DNA of 64,000 nucleotides from Clostridia bacterium (GCA_035561135.1 DATMYA010000091.1:1-64000), one strand, 5' to 3'. Shown: positions 45,412-54,672, counted from the first letter of the stretch. Translations and numbers: made by a program. Notes: a model not told the origin generated them from the sequence alone.

Positions 45412-47244
45412 GTGGCTCAGTTGGATTTCCTTGGTGACCTGGACAGAACGCATCGATGCGGAGAACTCCGCGCCAGCGATGTTGGCGCAAACGTGGTTCT
45501 GATGGGATGGGTGAACCGGCGGCGCGATCTCGGCAATCTTATCTTCATCGACCTGCGCGACCGTGCGGGAATGACGCAGGTGGTGTTCGATCGCGAGGCC
45601 AGTCCTGAGTTGCACGACAAGGCCAACGAGTTACGCAACGAGTACGTGGTGGCCGTTGTCGGACGAGTGAAGCAGCGCGAGGCCGTGAACAAGAACATCC
45701 CGACAGGTGAGATAGAGGTGGTTGCCAGCGAGTTGCGACTGCTAAACGAAAGCAAAGTTCCTCCATTCCTCCCGACGGAAAAGGTGAACGCCAGCGAGGA
45801 ACTGAAGCTGAAGTATCGCTACCTCGATCTGCGTCGTGCCGAGATGCAAGGCAACATCGAACTGCGTCACAAGGTTGCGCTGGCGATTCGCGAGGAGTTG
45901 AACTCGCGGGGATTCCTGGAGATTGAAACGCCGTTCATGACGCGCTCCACGCCGGAAGGCGCGCGCGATTACCTGGTGCCGAGCCGCGTGCATCCCGGTG
46001 AGTTCTATGCGCTGCCGCAGTCGCCCCAGATTTTCAAGCAGATACTGATGATCTCCGGCTTCGACCGCTACTTTCAGATCGTGCGCTGCTTCCGCGATGA
46101 GGACTTGCGCGCAGACCGTCAGCCCGAGTTTACGCAAATCGATCTGGAGATGACATTTCCGACCCAGGAGATGGTGTTCGATGTCGTCGAGGGTTTTCTG
46201 CAAGCCTCGTTCAGAGTCGCGGGATACGATGTCGCAGCGCCCTTCCCGCAGATGACCTACGACCAGGCGATTCGCTTGTACGGCATCGATAAGCCGGACC
46301 TGCGGCTGCCCGCGATGACGGAGGTGAAGAATGCCTTCACGCCGGAGAATCTGCAGACGTTGGGCTTCGACGCGGACCTTCCGTTGGTTGCGATTCGCAC
46401 GCCGAAAATTGGCGAGCTTTCTCGCAAGGAGCGCGACGAGATAAAGACGCTCGTACCCGACAAGGCGAAGGACGCATTCAAGCTGATCGACGATTTCAAG
46501 CGCCTTGAGAAGAGCTTCCCGGATGCGGTGGCGAAAATACGCCACGCAACGGAAGCGCAGGAAGGCGATCTGCTTATCCTCGCCGGAGCGCCGCAGCGGA
46601 CGGAAATTGGCAGCGACATGAAGACGCGAGCGCAGACGAGCGCTGTGTTCACGACCGCGGGGCAGTTGCGCCTTGCGCTGGCGCAGAAGTACGCCCAGCG
46701 ACATGGTTGCTTCCAGCACGGTGTCTTCAAATTCGTGTGGGTCACCGATTTCCCCATGTTCGAGTGGGATGACACGGAGCAGCGTTGGAATGCCGCGCAC
46801 CATCCATTCACGTCTCCGCACGAGAACGACATGGAAAAGCTCGGCGGCGGCATGGACGCCGTTCGCGATCCCCTCTCGCAACTGAGCACCGTACGCGCGC
46901 TGGCCTATGACGTGGCGCTGAACGGTACAGAGCTTGGCTCCGGGTCAATCCGTATCCATCGGCAGGATCTTCAGGCGAAAATCTTCGAAGCGCTGGGTAT
47001 GTCGCCCGAAGAGCAGCAGGCGCGCTTCGGATTCTTCCTGGAAGCGTTGCAGTACGGAACGCCTCCGCACGGCGGCATCGCGCTAGGACTGGATCGCATT
47101 GTGATGATCCTGGCCGGCGCTCCGAGCCTGCGCGAAGTGATTCCGTTCCCCAAGACGGCGCAAGCCAAGGATCTGATGATGGACGCACCCACTCCGGTGA
47201 GCGATGCGCAGTTGGAAGAACTGGGAATCAGCGTGAAGAAGTAG
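45412..47244 (+). CDS. aspS: aspartyl-tRNA synthetase
   Basis: 610 residues from GTG at 45412, preceded by GAGAAGGA. Bacterial-type AspRS with N-terminal OB-fold (about 15-115), class II motif 2 [21 protein letters not shown], inserted GAD domain (about 290-420) and C-terminal motif 3 [15 protein letters not shown]. Forms an operon with hisS. Whether it is discriminating or also charges tRNA-Asn cannot be told from the sequence alone. Confidence 0.97.
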   Translation: MAQLDFLGDLDRTHRCGELRASDVGANVVLMGWVNRRRDLGNLIFIDLRDRAGMTQVVFDREASPELHDKANELRNEYVVAVVGRVKQREAVNKNIPTGEIEVVASELRLLNESKVPPFLPTEKVNASEELKLKYRYLDLRRAEMQGNIELRHKVALAIREELNSRGFLEIETPFMTRSTPEGARDYLVPSRVHPGEFYALPQSPQIFKQILMISGFDRYFQIVRCFRDEDLRADRQPEFTQIDLEMTFPTQEMVFDVVEGFLQASFRVAGYDVAAPFPQMTYDQAIRLYGIDKPDLRLPAMTEVKNAFTPENLQTLGFDADLPLVAIRTPKIGELSRKERDEIKTLVPDKAKDAFKLIDDFKRLEKSFPDAVAKIRHATEAQEGDLLILAGAPQRTEIGSDMKTRAQTSAVFTTAGQLRLALAQKYAQRHGCFQHGVFKFVWVTDFPMFEWDDTEQRWNAAHHPFTSPHENDMEKLGGGMDAVRDPLSQLSTVRALAYDVALNGTELGSGSIRIHRQDLQAKIFEALGMSPEEQQARFGFFLEALQYGTPPHGGIALGLDRIVMILAGAPSLREVIPFPKTAQAKDLMMDAPTPVSDAQLEELGISVKK

Positions 47245-47249
47245 CCCCA

Positions 47250-47310
47250 GGCAGTTGTCAGTTGCCAATTGCTAGTAGCCAGTAGCCAGTTGCCGGTTGC
47301 CAGTTGCCGG
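47250..47310. repeat. short tandem array of AGTTGCC-like units
   Basis: After the aspS stop, degenerate 7-9 nt units (CAGTTGTCAGTTGCCAATTG, then AGTAGCCAGTAGCCAGTTGCC and GGTTGCCAGTTGCC) are repeated head to tail. No coding or hairpin function is apparent. Confidence 0.7.
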
Positions 47311-47352
47311 CGGCACCAAGCACCTCATTGACTTCCGAAACACCTCGTCACC

Positions 47353-47455
47353 TTCCTGAGCGGAGCGACGAAGTCGCGGAGTCGAAGGACCCCTTTCGTC
47401 TGCATGGAGCCGACAAAAGGAATCCTCGACTCGGGCTTATGCCCTCGCTCAGAAA
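47353..47455. repeat. dispersed ~100-nt imperfect palindrome, copy A
   Basis: Left arm TTCCTGAGCGGAGCGACGAA then GTCGCGGAGTCGAAGGACCC; a ~25-nt centre; right arm AATCCTCGACTCGGGC then CCCTCGCTCAG. The arms pair as CTGAGCG/CGCTCAG and GAGTCGAAGGA/TCCTCGACTC. Further full copies at 54681-54779 and 56908-57013. The remaining part of the 47245-47565 spacer has no gene. Confidence 0.85.
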
Positions 47456-47565
47456 ACAAAAAACGACCAATCAGCAATCTGTTTTGGGAAAAGCAAACGC
47501 TCTGCCGAGGGAAGCTTGCGCAGGCTAGGATAGCGGCGGCCGGTCATTTGGCCGCCTAATGTGTC

Positions 47566-48018
47566 TTAGATGGCCTTCTTAACCGTAGCGGTGGGAAAAC
47601 TCTCGCCGTTGCTCCCAACGACGGCTTTCTTTCCAGCCGTCCTTGTTTTGTTGTTCTGGTGCGAAACGAGCAGGGCTTCCAGTTGTCGCAGCATGTCATG
47701 GGTGTTCACGGGCTTGACCAGCAGGGACTGGGCGCCGCGCGTCTTCCACTCTGTTCCAAGCGAGGGGTAGGCGGTCAGGATGGCCGTTGCAGGATTGTAG
47801 TTCTGCTGGCGAGCTGCGCGAATTACGTCGTAGCCGGCCGTCTCGGTTTCCATACGCATATCGGTGATGACCATCTCGAATATGCCATTGTCTAGTTTTT
47901 GCTCGGCCTCCTTGGCGGAAGCTGCCGTTTCTACCTCAAAATCATTCATCTCGAGAATGGCTTTGAGGGTGAGGAGAATCGCAAGTTCATCATCTACGAG
48001 CAAAATTCGACGTTTCAT
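47566..48018 (-). CDS. single-domain response regulator
   Basis: 150 residues. Receiver domain (about 3-120) with acidic pair Asp9-Asp10, phosphoacceptor Asp53 in VITDMRM, Thr82 in AILTAY and Lys102 in LLVKPV. The C-terminal ~30 residues are polar, Lys-rich, and contain no output domain. It presumably acts by protein contact in a phosphorelay. No kinase is adjacent; the small HisKA-like protein at 33972 is the only other two-component-like gene in the window. Confidence 0.92.
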   Translation of the reverse strand: MKRRILLVDDELAILLTLKAILEMNDFEVETAASAKEAEQKLDNGIFEMVITDMRMETETAGYDVIRAARQQNYNPATAILTAYPSLGTEWKTRGAQSLLVKPVNTHDMLRQLEALLVSHQNNKTRTAGKKAVVGSNGESFPTATVKKAI

Positions 48019-48149
48019 TCAAGTAGCTCCCAGGAACCATAAGGATTGCAACTTGCGCTTTTGTGATGCAGTTGTGAAATTCAGAGTTGTAGCAGAACAT
48101 CAACTGCCGACGGCCGCGACCCACTCGCAGCTTCCTGCTCTAGTGCGAC

Positions 48150-48155
48150 TATAAT
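48150..48155 (+). promoter_or_regulatory. -10 box TATAAT placed for a leaderless transcript
   Basis: TATAAT at 48150-48155 lies 6 nt before the GTG start (48162) of mtaB. A start site 6-7 nt downstream of the box would coincide with the GTG. No Shine-Dalgarno is present and no good -35 hexamer was found. Confidence 0.55.
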
Positions 48156-48161
48156 ACTACT

Positions 48162-49532
48162 GTGTCTAGTTTCTATGTAGAAAACTTCGGCTGCCGCGCA
48201 ACTCAAGCCGATGGCGCCGCGATTGAGCGGCAACTTATGGAGAAGGGCCTGAACAAGGCCCGCGCGCCGCACGAAGCTGAAGTCGTTGTACTCAATACCT
48301 GCACGGTCACTTCGTCAGCCGATCAGGATGCACGCGCCACAATTCGCCGCATTCATCGCGAGAATCCCGATGCTCGCATTCTCGTCACGGGATGCTACGC
48401 CCAGCGCGCGCCTGAGGAGATTGCCGCGCTCCCCGGTGTCAGCATCGTTGTCGGCAATTCCCATAAGCACCAGCTCGCGGATATTGCCGGCTCGCGACCG
48501 GACGCTTTCGTGCCAATCCAGAGCCTCGAAAACTCCCAATCGCCCCATGCCGAAGTCTTCATCGGCGACATCTTCGCGCACACCGAACTGACTGCCGCAC
48601 CCGTCTTCGACTCCGAGACCGTCAGTTCGGGTGCCTCGGAGAAGACTCGGCCCAATCTGAAAATTCAGGACGGCTGCAATAACCGTTGTTCGTTCTGCAT
48701 TATCCCTTTCGTGCGGGGCAAGAGCCGCTCGCTGCACACCGAAGAAGTAATCAGCGAAGTCGATCAACTCGTCGGCGCCGGTTATCGCGAAATCGTGCTG
48801 TCCGGCATCAATCTAGGGCGCTGGGGAAGGGACCTGGCAGCCGTAGATCCGAGGCAGCGCGCCCGCTTTTCCGATCTGCTTCGCGAAATCCTTGATCGCA
48901 CCAGCGTCGAGAAACTTCGCATCAGCTCCGTCGAGCCCATGGACTGGACCGACGACCTGATCGAACTCGTCGCCTTCTCGCCGCGCATCACCAAGCACGC
49001 GCACGTGCCTTTGCAATCCGGCAGCGACGGAGTGCTGCGCCTCATGCACCGCCGCTATCGCCCATGGCATTACGAGGACCGAATCGCGAAGATTCACCAG
49101 GCAATGCCGGACGCCGCCATCGGCGCAGACGTCATGGTCGGCTTTCCCGGCGAGAGCGACAAGGACTTCGAGCAAACACGCGCGCTGATCGAGCGCCTGC
49201 CATTCACGTACCTGCATGTCTTCACGTATTCCTCGCGCCCAGGTACGCCTTCGGCGGCGATGCCCGGCCAGGTTCCCGTGCAGATCGCACGCGAGCGCAA
49301 CCGCATTTTGCGTGAACTTGCGGCTAGCAAGAAGCGCGCATTCCAGGAAAAGTTCATCGACAGCGAGTTACAGGCTATTACGTTGACGAACCTCGACAGC
49401 AACCGCACGGAAGCTCTCACCGACAATTATCAAAAGCTCTGGATTCGAGGCCGTCACGAGTCGAACCAACTTGTGACCGCACGCATCGCACGGATCGAAG
49501 GCGATGCGCTCATCGGGACGATCCGCGCGTAA
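48162..49532 (+). CDS. mtaB: tRNA threonylcarbamoyladenosine methylthiotransferase MtaB-like
   Basis: 456 residues from GTG at 48162. Radical-SAM methylthiotransferase that forms ms2t6A37 in tRNA. N-terminal UPF0004 domain with three cluster cysteines (FGCRATQADG, LNTCTVT, TGCYAQR), radical SAM motif CNNRCSFC within IQDGCNNRCSFCIIPFVRG, and a weak C-terminal TRAM-like domain. The 'CR-TQ' form of the first motif and the overall length favour MtaB over MiaB or RimO. Possibly leaderless (see TATAAT at 48150). Confidence 0.88.
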   Translation: MSSFYVENFGCRATQADGAAIERQLMEKGLNKARAPHEAEVVVLNTCTVTSSADQDARATIRRIHRENPDARILVTGCYAQRAPEEIAALPGVSIVVGNSHKHQLADIAGSRPDAFVPIQSLENSQSPHAEVFIGDIFAHTELTAAPVFDSETVSSGASEKTRPNLKIQDGCNNRCSFCIIPFVRGKSRSLHTEEVISEVDQLVGAGYREIVLSGINLGRWGRDLAAVDPRQRARFSDLLREILDRTSVEKLRISSVEPMDWTDDLIELVAFSPRITKHAHVPLQSGSDGVLRLMHRRYRPWHYEDRIAKIHQAMPDAAIGADVMVGFPGESDKDFEQTRALIERLPFTYLHVFTYSSRPGTPSAAMPGQVPVQIARERNRILRELAASKKRAFQEKFIDSELQAITLTNLDSNRTEALTDNYQKLWIRGRHESNQLVTARIARIEGDALIGTIRA

Positions 49533-49620
49533 GCTGCGGAAAATACTGAGTGCGAAACTCGGTTTTCGGTCGCCGAAGTATCGCTCTTCCTGCGCCGAAT
49601 CTCTTGTGGTGTCCCCGTGC

Positions 49621-49626
49621 TATACT
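49621..49626 (+). promoter_or_regulatory. probable -10 box of infC
   Basis: TATACT at 49621-49626 precedes the infC ribosome-binding site by 33 nt. No convincing -35 element at 16-18 nt spacing is visible. Confidence 0.45.
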
Positions 49627-49668
49627 TTCGAGGCTTGTGAGCTTCTTTTCTACCTGACGGAGGATCGT

Positions 49669-50190
49669 ATCGATAAGCGTTTCATCCGCACGAATGAGCG
49701 TATCCGTGCTCGCGAAATTCGAGTAATTGACGATGCAGGAGAGCAGATAGGCATAATACCGCCTTTCGAAGCGCTCAAGATGGCCAGGGAGAAAGGGCTC
49801 GACCTGGTTGAGATTTCGCCTACAGCCCAGCCTCCGGTCTGCCGGATCATGGACTACGGCAAGTTCCTCTACCAGCAGGAAAAGAGAGACCGCGAAGCAA
49901 AGCGTAACCAGAAGCAGATTGTCGTCAAGGAAGTGAAGTTCCGCATCAACGTGGACGATCACGACTACGAGACGAAGAAGAATCACGTGCTTCGGTTCCT
50001 GGATGAAGGCGACAAGGTGAAAGCCACCATCTTCTTCCGCGGTCGTGAAATGACGCGCCAGGGCCTGGGACGCGAAATCCTCGAGCGCCTTATCAAGGAC
50101 ATCGGCGAAAAAGGCATCGTGGAATTCAGGCCGCGCCAGGAGGGCAACACCATGCACCTCATCCTGGCTCCGCCGAAGACGCAGAAATAG
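49669..50190 (+). CDS. infC: translation initiation factor IF-3, probable ATC start
   Basis: 173 residues if started at ATC 49669. The ATG at 49504 would add 55 residues overlapping mtaB without IF-3 similarity. GGAGG (49659-49663) is 5 nt before the ATC, and the protein then begins IDKRFIRTNERIRAREIRVID, as IF-3 proteins normally do. infC commonly uses rare AUU/AUC/AUA starts, through which IF-3 represses its own translation. N-domain about 10-80, linker helix with KRDREAKRNQKQ, C-domain about 90-170 (VKATIFFRGREMTRQGLG). Heads the infC-rpmI-rplT cluster. Confidence 0.92.
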   Translation: MDKRFIRTNERIRAREIRVIDDAGEQIGIIPPFEALKMAREKGLDLVEISPTAQPPVCRIMDYGKFLYQQEKRDREAKRNQKQIVVKEVKFRINVDDHDYETKKNHVLRFLDEGDKVKATIFFRGREMTRQGLGREILERLIKDIGEKGIVEFRPRQEGNTMHLILAPPKTQK

Positions 50191-50239
50191 AGCCGTTTAG
50201 CTCCTACGCTTCCGACCTCATTCTGCAAACAGTTTAGCG

Positions 50240-50283
50240 AGCGTGCCCGATCGGTTCGCCCGAACGGGTGCTCTCGTGTTTTA
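50240..50283 (+). terminator. hairpin between infC and rpmI, terminator or attenuator
   Basis: GAGC..GCCCG (50240-50250) pairs with CGGGT GCTC (50266-50274), followed by TCGTGTTTT. Stem is imperfect. Its place before rpmI would suit attenuation or autoregulation of the ribosomal protein genes. Confidence 0.45.
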
Positions 50284-50322
50284 ATAAGTGAATAAGTAGT
50301 TTTGATTGAACAGGAACCGATA

Positions 50323-50517
50323 ATGCCGAAAATGAAGACGCACAGCGGCGCCGCCAAGCGCTTTAAGAAGACGGGAACAGGCAAAGTGAAGCGTGGATTC
50401 GCTTTTCAGCGCCACATCCTGACTTCCAAGACGACTAAGCGCAAGCGCCAGATGGACATGGGCGGAATGGTCGATAAGGCCGATCAACCGAAGATCAAAC
50501 GGATGATCCCGTACTAG
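50323..50517 (+). CDS. rpmI: 50S ribosomal protein L35
   Basis: 64 residues from ATG at 50323, with AGGAA 6 nt upstream; seven extra codons upstream (50302) are not part of the family. Diagnostic start [23 protein letters not shown] and end PKIKRMIPY. Part of the infC-rpmI-rplT order conserved across bacteria. Confidence 0.97.
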   Translation: MPKMKTHSGAAKRFKKTGTGKVKRGFAFQRHILTSKTTKRKRQMDMGGMVDKADQPKIKRMIPY

Positions 50518-50654
50518 ACGCACCGCAAGGTGCTTAACCGCGGAGACCGACTCCGCAGCGCCCCCGGAATCCGGTTAGGGTGCAAGCGAGTGAAGAGGTC
50601 ATAGCCAATGGCTCCTGCCTCCAACCGCTGGAACGAAAGACAAAAGGAGAATCA

Positions 50655-51029
50655 ATGCCTCGCGTAAAACGTGGTACTAAGCGCCGCGACAAGCGCAAGA
50701 AGATCCTTGAGAGAGCGTCAGGATACTTCCTCACAAAATCTAAGTTGTACCAGGCTGCTCAGGAAGCCGTGCAGCGTGGACTTAAGTTCGCCTTCACCGG
50801 CCGCAAGCAGAAGAAGCGCCAGTTCCGCTCGCTCTGGATCGTGCGCATAGGCGCCGCCGCCAGGCTGAATGGTATGAGCTACAGCCATTTCATTAGTGGT
50901 CTGAAGATGGCCGGTATCGAACTCGATCGCAAGATCCTGTCCGACATCGCCACGAACGACCCGGCTGGCTTTACCGCTCTTGCCGAGCAGGCGAAGGCCG
51001 CCAAACCATTGGCGACGCCCACAGCGTAG
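50655..51029 (+). CDS. rplT: 50S ribosomal protein L20
   Basis: 124 residues from ATG at 50655, with AAAGGAGA just upstream; the frame opens at 50580 but the added residues are not conserved. [19 protein letters not shown] and the [18 protein letters not shown] block are diagnostic. Binds 23S rRNA early in 50S assembly and in many bacteria autoregulates rpmI-rplT. Confidence 0.97.
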   Translation: MPRVKRGTKRRDKRKKILERASGYFLTKSKLYQAAQEAVQRGLKFAFTGRKQKKRQFRSLWIVRIGAAARLNGMSYSHFISGLKMAGIELDRKILSDIATNDPAGFTALAEQAKAAKPLATPTA

Positions 51030-51056
51030 TTCACCGAAGATCAAGAAGATCAGCGT

Positions 51057-51135
51057 AGCCACGGATTAGCACGGAGATTCACGGATTCCAGTTACAATCC
51101 GTGTTCGATCTGTGCAAGTCCGTGGCTTAGCTTTT
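51057..51135 (+). repeat. long imperfect hairpin of the 'CACGGAT' intergenic type
   Basis: AGCCACGGA (51057-51065) pairs with TCCGTGGCT (51119-51127). Inside, ACACGG/ATTCACGGATT-like units face AATCCGTGTTC. TAGCTTTT follows, so it may also terminate rplT transcription. Intergenic repeats built from CACGGATT units are common in several environmental phyla. Confidence 0.65.
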
Positions 51136-51201
51136 AGCTGTTGAGCTGCTTAGCTACTAAGTCGCTAAGCTCAGAAGCTAGAAGCTCAGCAGCTCAGTAG
51201 C
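51126..51201. repeat. short tandem array of AGCTNAG-like units
   Basis: Between the rplT hairpin and pheS: repeated 7-9 nt units such as TTAGCTTTTAGCTG, GAGCTGCTTAGCTACTAAG, CAGAAGCTAGAAGCTCAGC and AGCTCAGTAGCG. Same style as arrays near 54636 and 56861, but no protein or RNA function seen. Confidence 0.7.
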
Positions 51202-51209
51202 GATTTCTT

Positions 51210-52304
51210 ATGTACACCGTTCCGAAACTCGAAGACTACTCGCCCACCGCGCTCGACCGCGCCGCCGCGGACCTGCTTTCCGCGCTCGAACAGGAAGCCT
51301 CCACCATCACTGGCGAAGCCGAATGGAAGAACCTCCGCGACCGCTGGATGGCGCGCAAGAACGGCATCCTCACGCAGGTTAATGACCTGTGGCTGAAAGC
51401 CGCGCCCGGCCCCGCGAAGCGCGACGCCGGACAGCGCGTCAACAAGCTCAAGGCCGAAGTCGAGCAAGCCATGGAGACCCAGCAGCAGCGCGCCTCCGGT
51501 TCGGCTTCCGTATCCAAGCTCGCCGCCGAGCGTGTCGACGTGACCCTGCCCGGCATTCGACGGCAGATTGGCGTCAAGCATCCTGTTCTGCAAGTGATGG
51601 ACGAACTCGTCGATGTCTTCGTCAAGATGGGCTATTCCATTGCCGAAGGCCCGGAGGTCGAGGCCGACTACTACAATTTCGAGTCGCTGAATTTTCCGCC
51701 AAACCACCCGGCACGCGACACGCAGGACACGTTGTTCGTCGCCGGACAGGAACGCCGTCCACAGCGCGACCGACTCCTGCTGCGCACGCACACATCACCC
51801 GTGCAGGTGCGCACCATGGAGAAGCAGCGCCCGCCCGTGCGCGTCATCTGTCCCGGCAAAGTTCACCGTAACGATGCGCCTGACGCAACGCACTCGCCCG
51901 TGTTCCACCAGGTCGAGGGTCTCTGCGTGGACACCAACATCACCTTCGGCGACCTGAAGGGCACACTCGACCACGCGATGAAGGCCCTGTTCGGGTCATC
52001 GGTGAAGACTAGTTTTCGTCCGTCGTTCTTCCCTTTCACGGAGCCCAGCGCGGAGGTCATGATCAGCTGCCCGTTCTGCGGCGGCAAAGGCTGCCGTCCG
52101 TGCAAGCAGAGCGGATGGATTGAACTGCTCGGTGCCGGAATGGTTGACCCGGCCGTGTTTGGATTCGTCGATTACGACCCGGCGAAGTACAGCGGCTTCG
52201 CCTTCGGCATAGGCGTCGAACGCCTCGCTATGATGAAGTACAACGTGGACGACATCCAGCAGTTCTTCCTCGGCGACGTGCGGTTCCTGGAGCAGTTCGC
52301 GTAG
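51210..52304 (+). CDS. pheS: phenylalanyl-tRNA synthetase alpha subunit
   Basis: 364 residues. N-terminal coiled coil (about 1-95) for tRNA-Phe contact, then the class II catalytic core: GYSIAEGPEVEADYYNFESL, HTSPVQVRTM, motif 2 FHQVEGLCVD, SFFPFTEPSAEV and motif 3 FGIGVERLAMMKY. Forms the alpha2beta2 enzyme with PheT, encoded 63 nt downstream. Confidence 0.97.
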   Translation: MYTVPKLEDYSPTALDRAAADLLSALEQEASTITGEAEWKNLRDRWMARKNGILTQVNDLWLKAAPGPAKRDAGQRVNKLKAEVEQAMETQQQRASGSASVSKLAAERVDVTLPGIRRQIGVKHPVLQVMDELVDVFVKMGYSIAEGPEVEADYYNFESLNFPPNHPARDTQDTLFVAGQERRPQRDRLLLRTHTSPVQVRTMEKQRPPVRVICPGKVHRNDAPDATHSPVFHQVEGLCVDTNITFGDLKGTLDHAMKALFGSSVKTSFRPSFFPFTEPSAEVMISCPFCGGKGCRPCKQSGWIELLGAGMVDPAVFGFVDYDPAKYSGFAFGIGVERLAMMKYNVDDIQQFFLGDVRFLEQFA

Positions 52305-52315
52305 CTCTCGGTCTG

Positions 52316-52363
52316 GCCCCTGGCAACTGGCGTCCGGCAACTGACGTCCGGCAACTGGCAACT
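52316..52363. repeat. tandem GGCAACTGRCGTCC repeat
   Basis: Between pheS and pheT, units GGCAACTGGCGTCC, GGCAACTGACGTCC, then GGCAACTGGCAACTG follow each other directly. The array occupies nearly the whole 63-nt spacer, just before the pheT ATG, with no obvious Shine-Dalgarno. Confidence 0.8.
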
Positions 52364-52367
52364 GATT

Positions 52368-54479
52368 ATGAAAATTTCTCCGCAATGGATTCGCGACTTC
52401 ATCTCCGTCGCTGACGACGACCGCCAGATGGCGGAAAAGCTTACCGCCTCCGGCGTCGCCATCGAGGGTTTCTACAATGAGGGCCTCGACCTGGTGTACG
52501 AAGCCGAGGTAACGACCAACCGCGTAGACGCCATGAACCACTACGGCATCGCGCGCGAGGTTTCGGCCATCTACGACGCCGACCTGAAGCCGGTCGCCCC
52601 CAAGCTTCCGGCCACGCAAAAGCAGTCGAACTTCACCATCCAGATCGACGACGCCCAGGGCTGCGCACAATACACGGCGCGCATCGTTCGCGACGTAAAG
52701 ATTGCCGCGTCGCCAGCGCACATTGCGCACCGGCTCGAACTGATCGACTCTCGCCCAATCAACAACGTGGCCGACGCGACCAACTACGTTCTTCAGGAAC
52801 TCGGACAACCGACGCACGCTTTCGACCTCGATCTGCTTGAGGGCGGCAAGATCATTGTGCGTCGTGCCCGCGAGGGCGAAACGCTAAAGACCCTCGACGG
52901 CGTGGAACGCAAGCTCTCACCCGAGGACCTGATAATCGCCGACGCCGTAAAGCCAATGGCCATCGCCGGAGTGATGGGCGGCTTCGACTCGATGATTACC
53001 GAGCGCACGAAGAACATTCTGATCGAGTCCGCGTGGTTCGACCCGGCCTCGATTCGCCGCACCTCCAAGCGTCTCGGGATGCACACAGATGCCTCGCACC
53101 GCTACGAACGCGGTGCCGATCTCGGCATCACGTCCATCGCATGCGCCCGCGTCGCCGAAATTGTGCTGCAGACCGCAGGCGGACAACTTGAAGCCGAGAT
53201 CGACGTCGTCGGTCGCGTCGTCGAGCGCCCGACACTTTCGCTGTCGCGCACGGACATTACCCGCATCCTCGGCACAGACATCCCCGAGCAGGAGATCACA
53301 CGCATCCTGCGCCGCCTCGGCTTCACCATTACACCGGGACGCGCGGCAAACGGAACGGCGTCAACCGCTGTTGCCGGTCCTGCGGCGACCATTGGAAGCG
53401 GAGGAACACGCGCCGCTATCGCCGAGAGCGTCATAGACTTCGCCGTGCAGGTTCCGACCTGGCGTCTCGACGTCGAGCGTTCCATCGATGTCATTGAAGA
53501 GATCGCTCGCATCTACGGCTACGACAAGTTCGCGAATACCCTGCCTTTGTTTGCCGGAGGAGTCGTCGATCTGCCCACGGCACGTAAGCAGGCGCTCCTG
53601 CGCTCGCAACTCCTCGCGCTTGGCTACAGCGAGTCCATGTCTTCCACGTTCATCCCGCTGGAAGATGCCAGGGCCTTCGGTGGCGAACAGCCCGTGCAGC
53701 TCGCCAATCCACTCAGCGAAGAGGCCTCCTACATGCGCACTTCGTTGATACCCGGACTGGTGAACCAGGCCGCTTACAACCTCAATCGCGGCAACACGGA
53801 CGTAAGGCTCTTTGAAACGGGCGATGTCTTTGAACTCACGGGCGACAAGGTCGAGGAGCGGCGGCGCATCTCGTTCGTCGGCACAGGCGCAGCCACGTCC
53901 GGCGGCGTACACGTGAAGGTTCAGCCCTACAGCTTCTTCCACATGAAGGGCGACATCGAAGCCCTGCTCGGACAGTTCGACGTTAAGCAGATCTATTACG
54001 ACTCGCACACGCCCGAGTACTTCCACCCCGGACGCTCCGCCCGCGCCATCGCCGATGGAGCTACGATCGCGCGCTTTGGCCAGCTCCATCCCGAAGCCAC
54101 CGCCGCACGCAAGTTGCGGCAGGAAGTCTTCGTAGCCGAGATCATGCTCGACCGCCTCTTTGATTTTGAACTACGCGAGCCGCAGTACAAGCCGATTCCG
54201 CGCTTCCCTGCCGTGGGCCGGGATTTTTCATTTCTGCTGCCGGACGAAGTGCAGTTCGAGCGCATACGCAACAGCGTCGCTGCGCTGAGGATCGAAAACC
54301 TCAACAGCTTTGTGCCCGTCGAGATATTCCGAGGCGGCAACATTCCGGCGGGCAAGTACTCCATCCTCTTGCGCGCGGAATTCCAGTCCTCCGAGCGCAC
54401 CTTGCGCGACGACGAAGTTGCACTGTGGGCGCAGCAGATTATCAAGGCGCTCGAGGCACTCGGCGGCACGCAGCGCTAA
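52368..54479 (+). CDS. pheT: phenylalanyl-tRNA synthetase beta subunit, lacking the OB-fold tRNA-binding domain
   Basis: 703 residues versus about 795 in E. coli. The N-terminal piece (MKISPQWIRDFISVADD) runs at residue ~45 straight into EVTTNRVDAMNHYGIAREV, skipping the EMAP-like OB-fold normally inserted there. B3/B4 (about 85-280), B5 (about 290-390) with a Gly/Ala/Thr-rich insertion (about 325-350), catalytic-like core (about 395-600) and a C-terminal ferredoxin-fold anticodon domain (about 610-700: FPAVGRDFSFL) are present. Works with PheS. Absence of the OB domain occurs in some lineages and is not a frameshift. Confidence 0.95.
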   Translation: MKISPQWIRDFISVADDDRQMAEKLTASGVAIEGFYNEGLDLVYEAEVTTNRVDAMNHYGIAREVSAIYDADLKPVAPKLPATQKQSNFTIQIDDAQGCAQYTARIVRDVKIAASPAHIAHRLELIDSRPINNVADATNYVLQELGQPTHAFDLDLLEGGKIIVRRAREGETLKTLDGVERKLSPEDLIIADAVKPMAIAGVMGGFDSMITERTKNILIESAWFDPASIRRTSKRLGMHTDASHRYERGADLGITSIACARVAEIVLQTAGGQLEAEIDVVGRVVERPTLSLSRTDITRILGTDIPEQEITRILRRLGFTITPGRAANGTASTAVAGPAATIGSGGTRAAIAESVIDFAVQVPTWRLDVERSIDVIEEIARIYGYDKFANTLPLFAGGVVDLPTARKQALLRSQLLALGYSESMSSTFIPLEDARAFGGEQPVQLANPLSEEASYMRTSLIPGLVNQAAYNLNRGNTDVRLFETGDVFELTGDKVEERRRISFVGTGAATSGGVHVKVQPYSFFHMKGDIEALLGQFDVKQIYYDSHTPEYFHPGRSARAIADGATIARFGQLHPEATAARKLRQEVFVAEIMLDRLFDFELREPQYKPIPRFPAVGRDFSFLLPDEVQFERIRNSVAALRIENLNSFVPVEIFRGGNIPAGKYSILLRAEFQSSERTLRDDEVALWAQQIIKALEALGGTQR

Positions 54480-54480
54480 A

Positions 54481-54530
54481 AGCGGACGTCAGACGACGGA
54501 CGTCAAACAGCAGACGTTAGACAAAAGCAA
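54481..54530. repeat. short tandem GACGTCAGAC-like array
   Basis: Directly after pheT: GCGGACGTCAGACGACGGA, CGTCAAACAGCAGACGTTAGAC. About four degenerate units of 9-12 nt. Confidence 0.65.
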
Positions 54531-54535
54531 AAGCT

Positions 54536-54567
54536 TGGCGCGGCTCCGGCCGCGCCATTTCTTTCTT
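54536..54567 (+). terminator. rho-independent terminator of pheST
   Basis: Perfect 9-bp stem TGGCGCGGC / GCCGCGCCA with tetraloop TCCG, followed by TTTCTTTCTT. 57 nt after the pheT stop. Confidence 0.9.
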
Positions 54568-54635
54568 CAACTCACGTCAATGCCGGGAGAAGTACAGCTA
54601 TTTGGCGTTTCGCCTTTGTAGCGTCGGGTTTTCTG

Positions 54636-54672
54636 TAGCTCAGCGACTCAGCAGCTCAGTAGCTCAGCGACT
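54636..54672. repeat. 8-nt tandem array TAGCTCAG/CGACTCAG
   Basis: Units TAGCTCAG, CGACTCAG, CAGCTCAG, TAGCTCAG and CGACTTCT follow in register; the last four bases CTCAG are constant. It abuts the palindromic repeat copy at 54681. A second short array (TCTGAAGTCTGAAGTCTGACG) is at about 54803-54825. Confidence 0.8.

Noticed and set aside
45742..46881. 379-codon minus-strand frame inside aspS
   Set aside because: Shadow of a highly conserved synthetase gene in the opposite strand.
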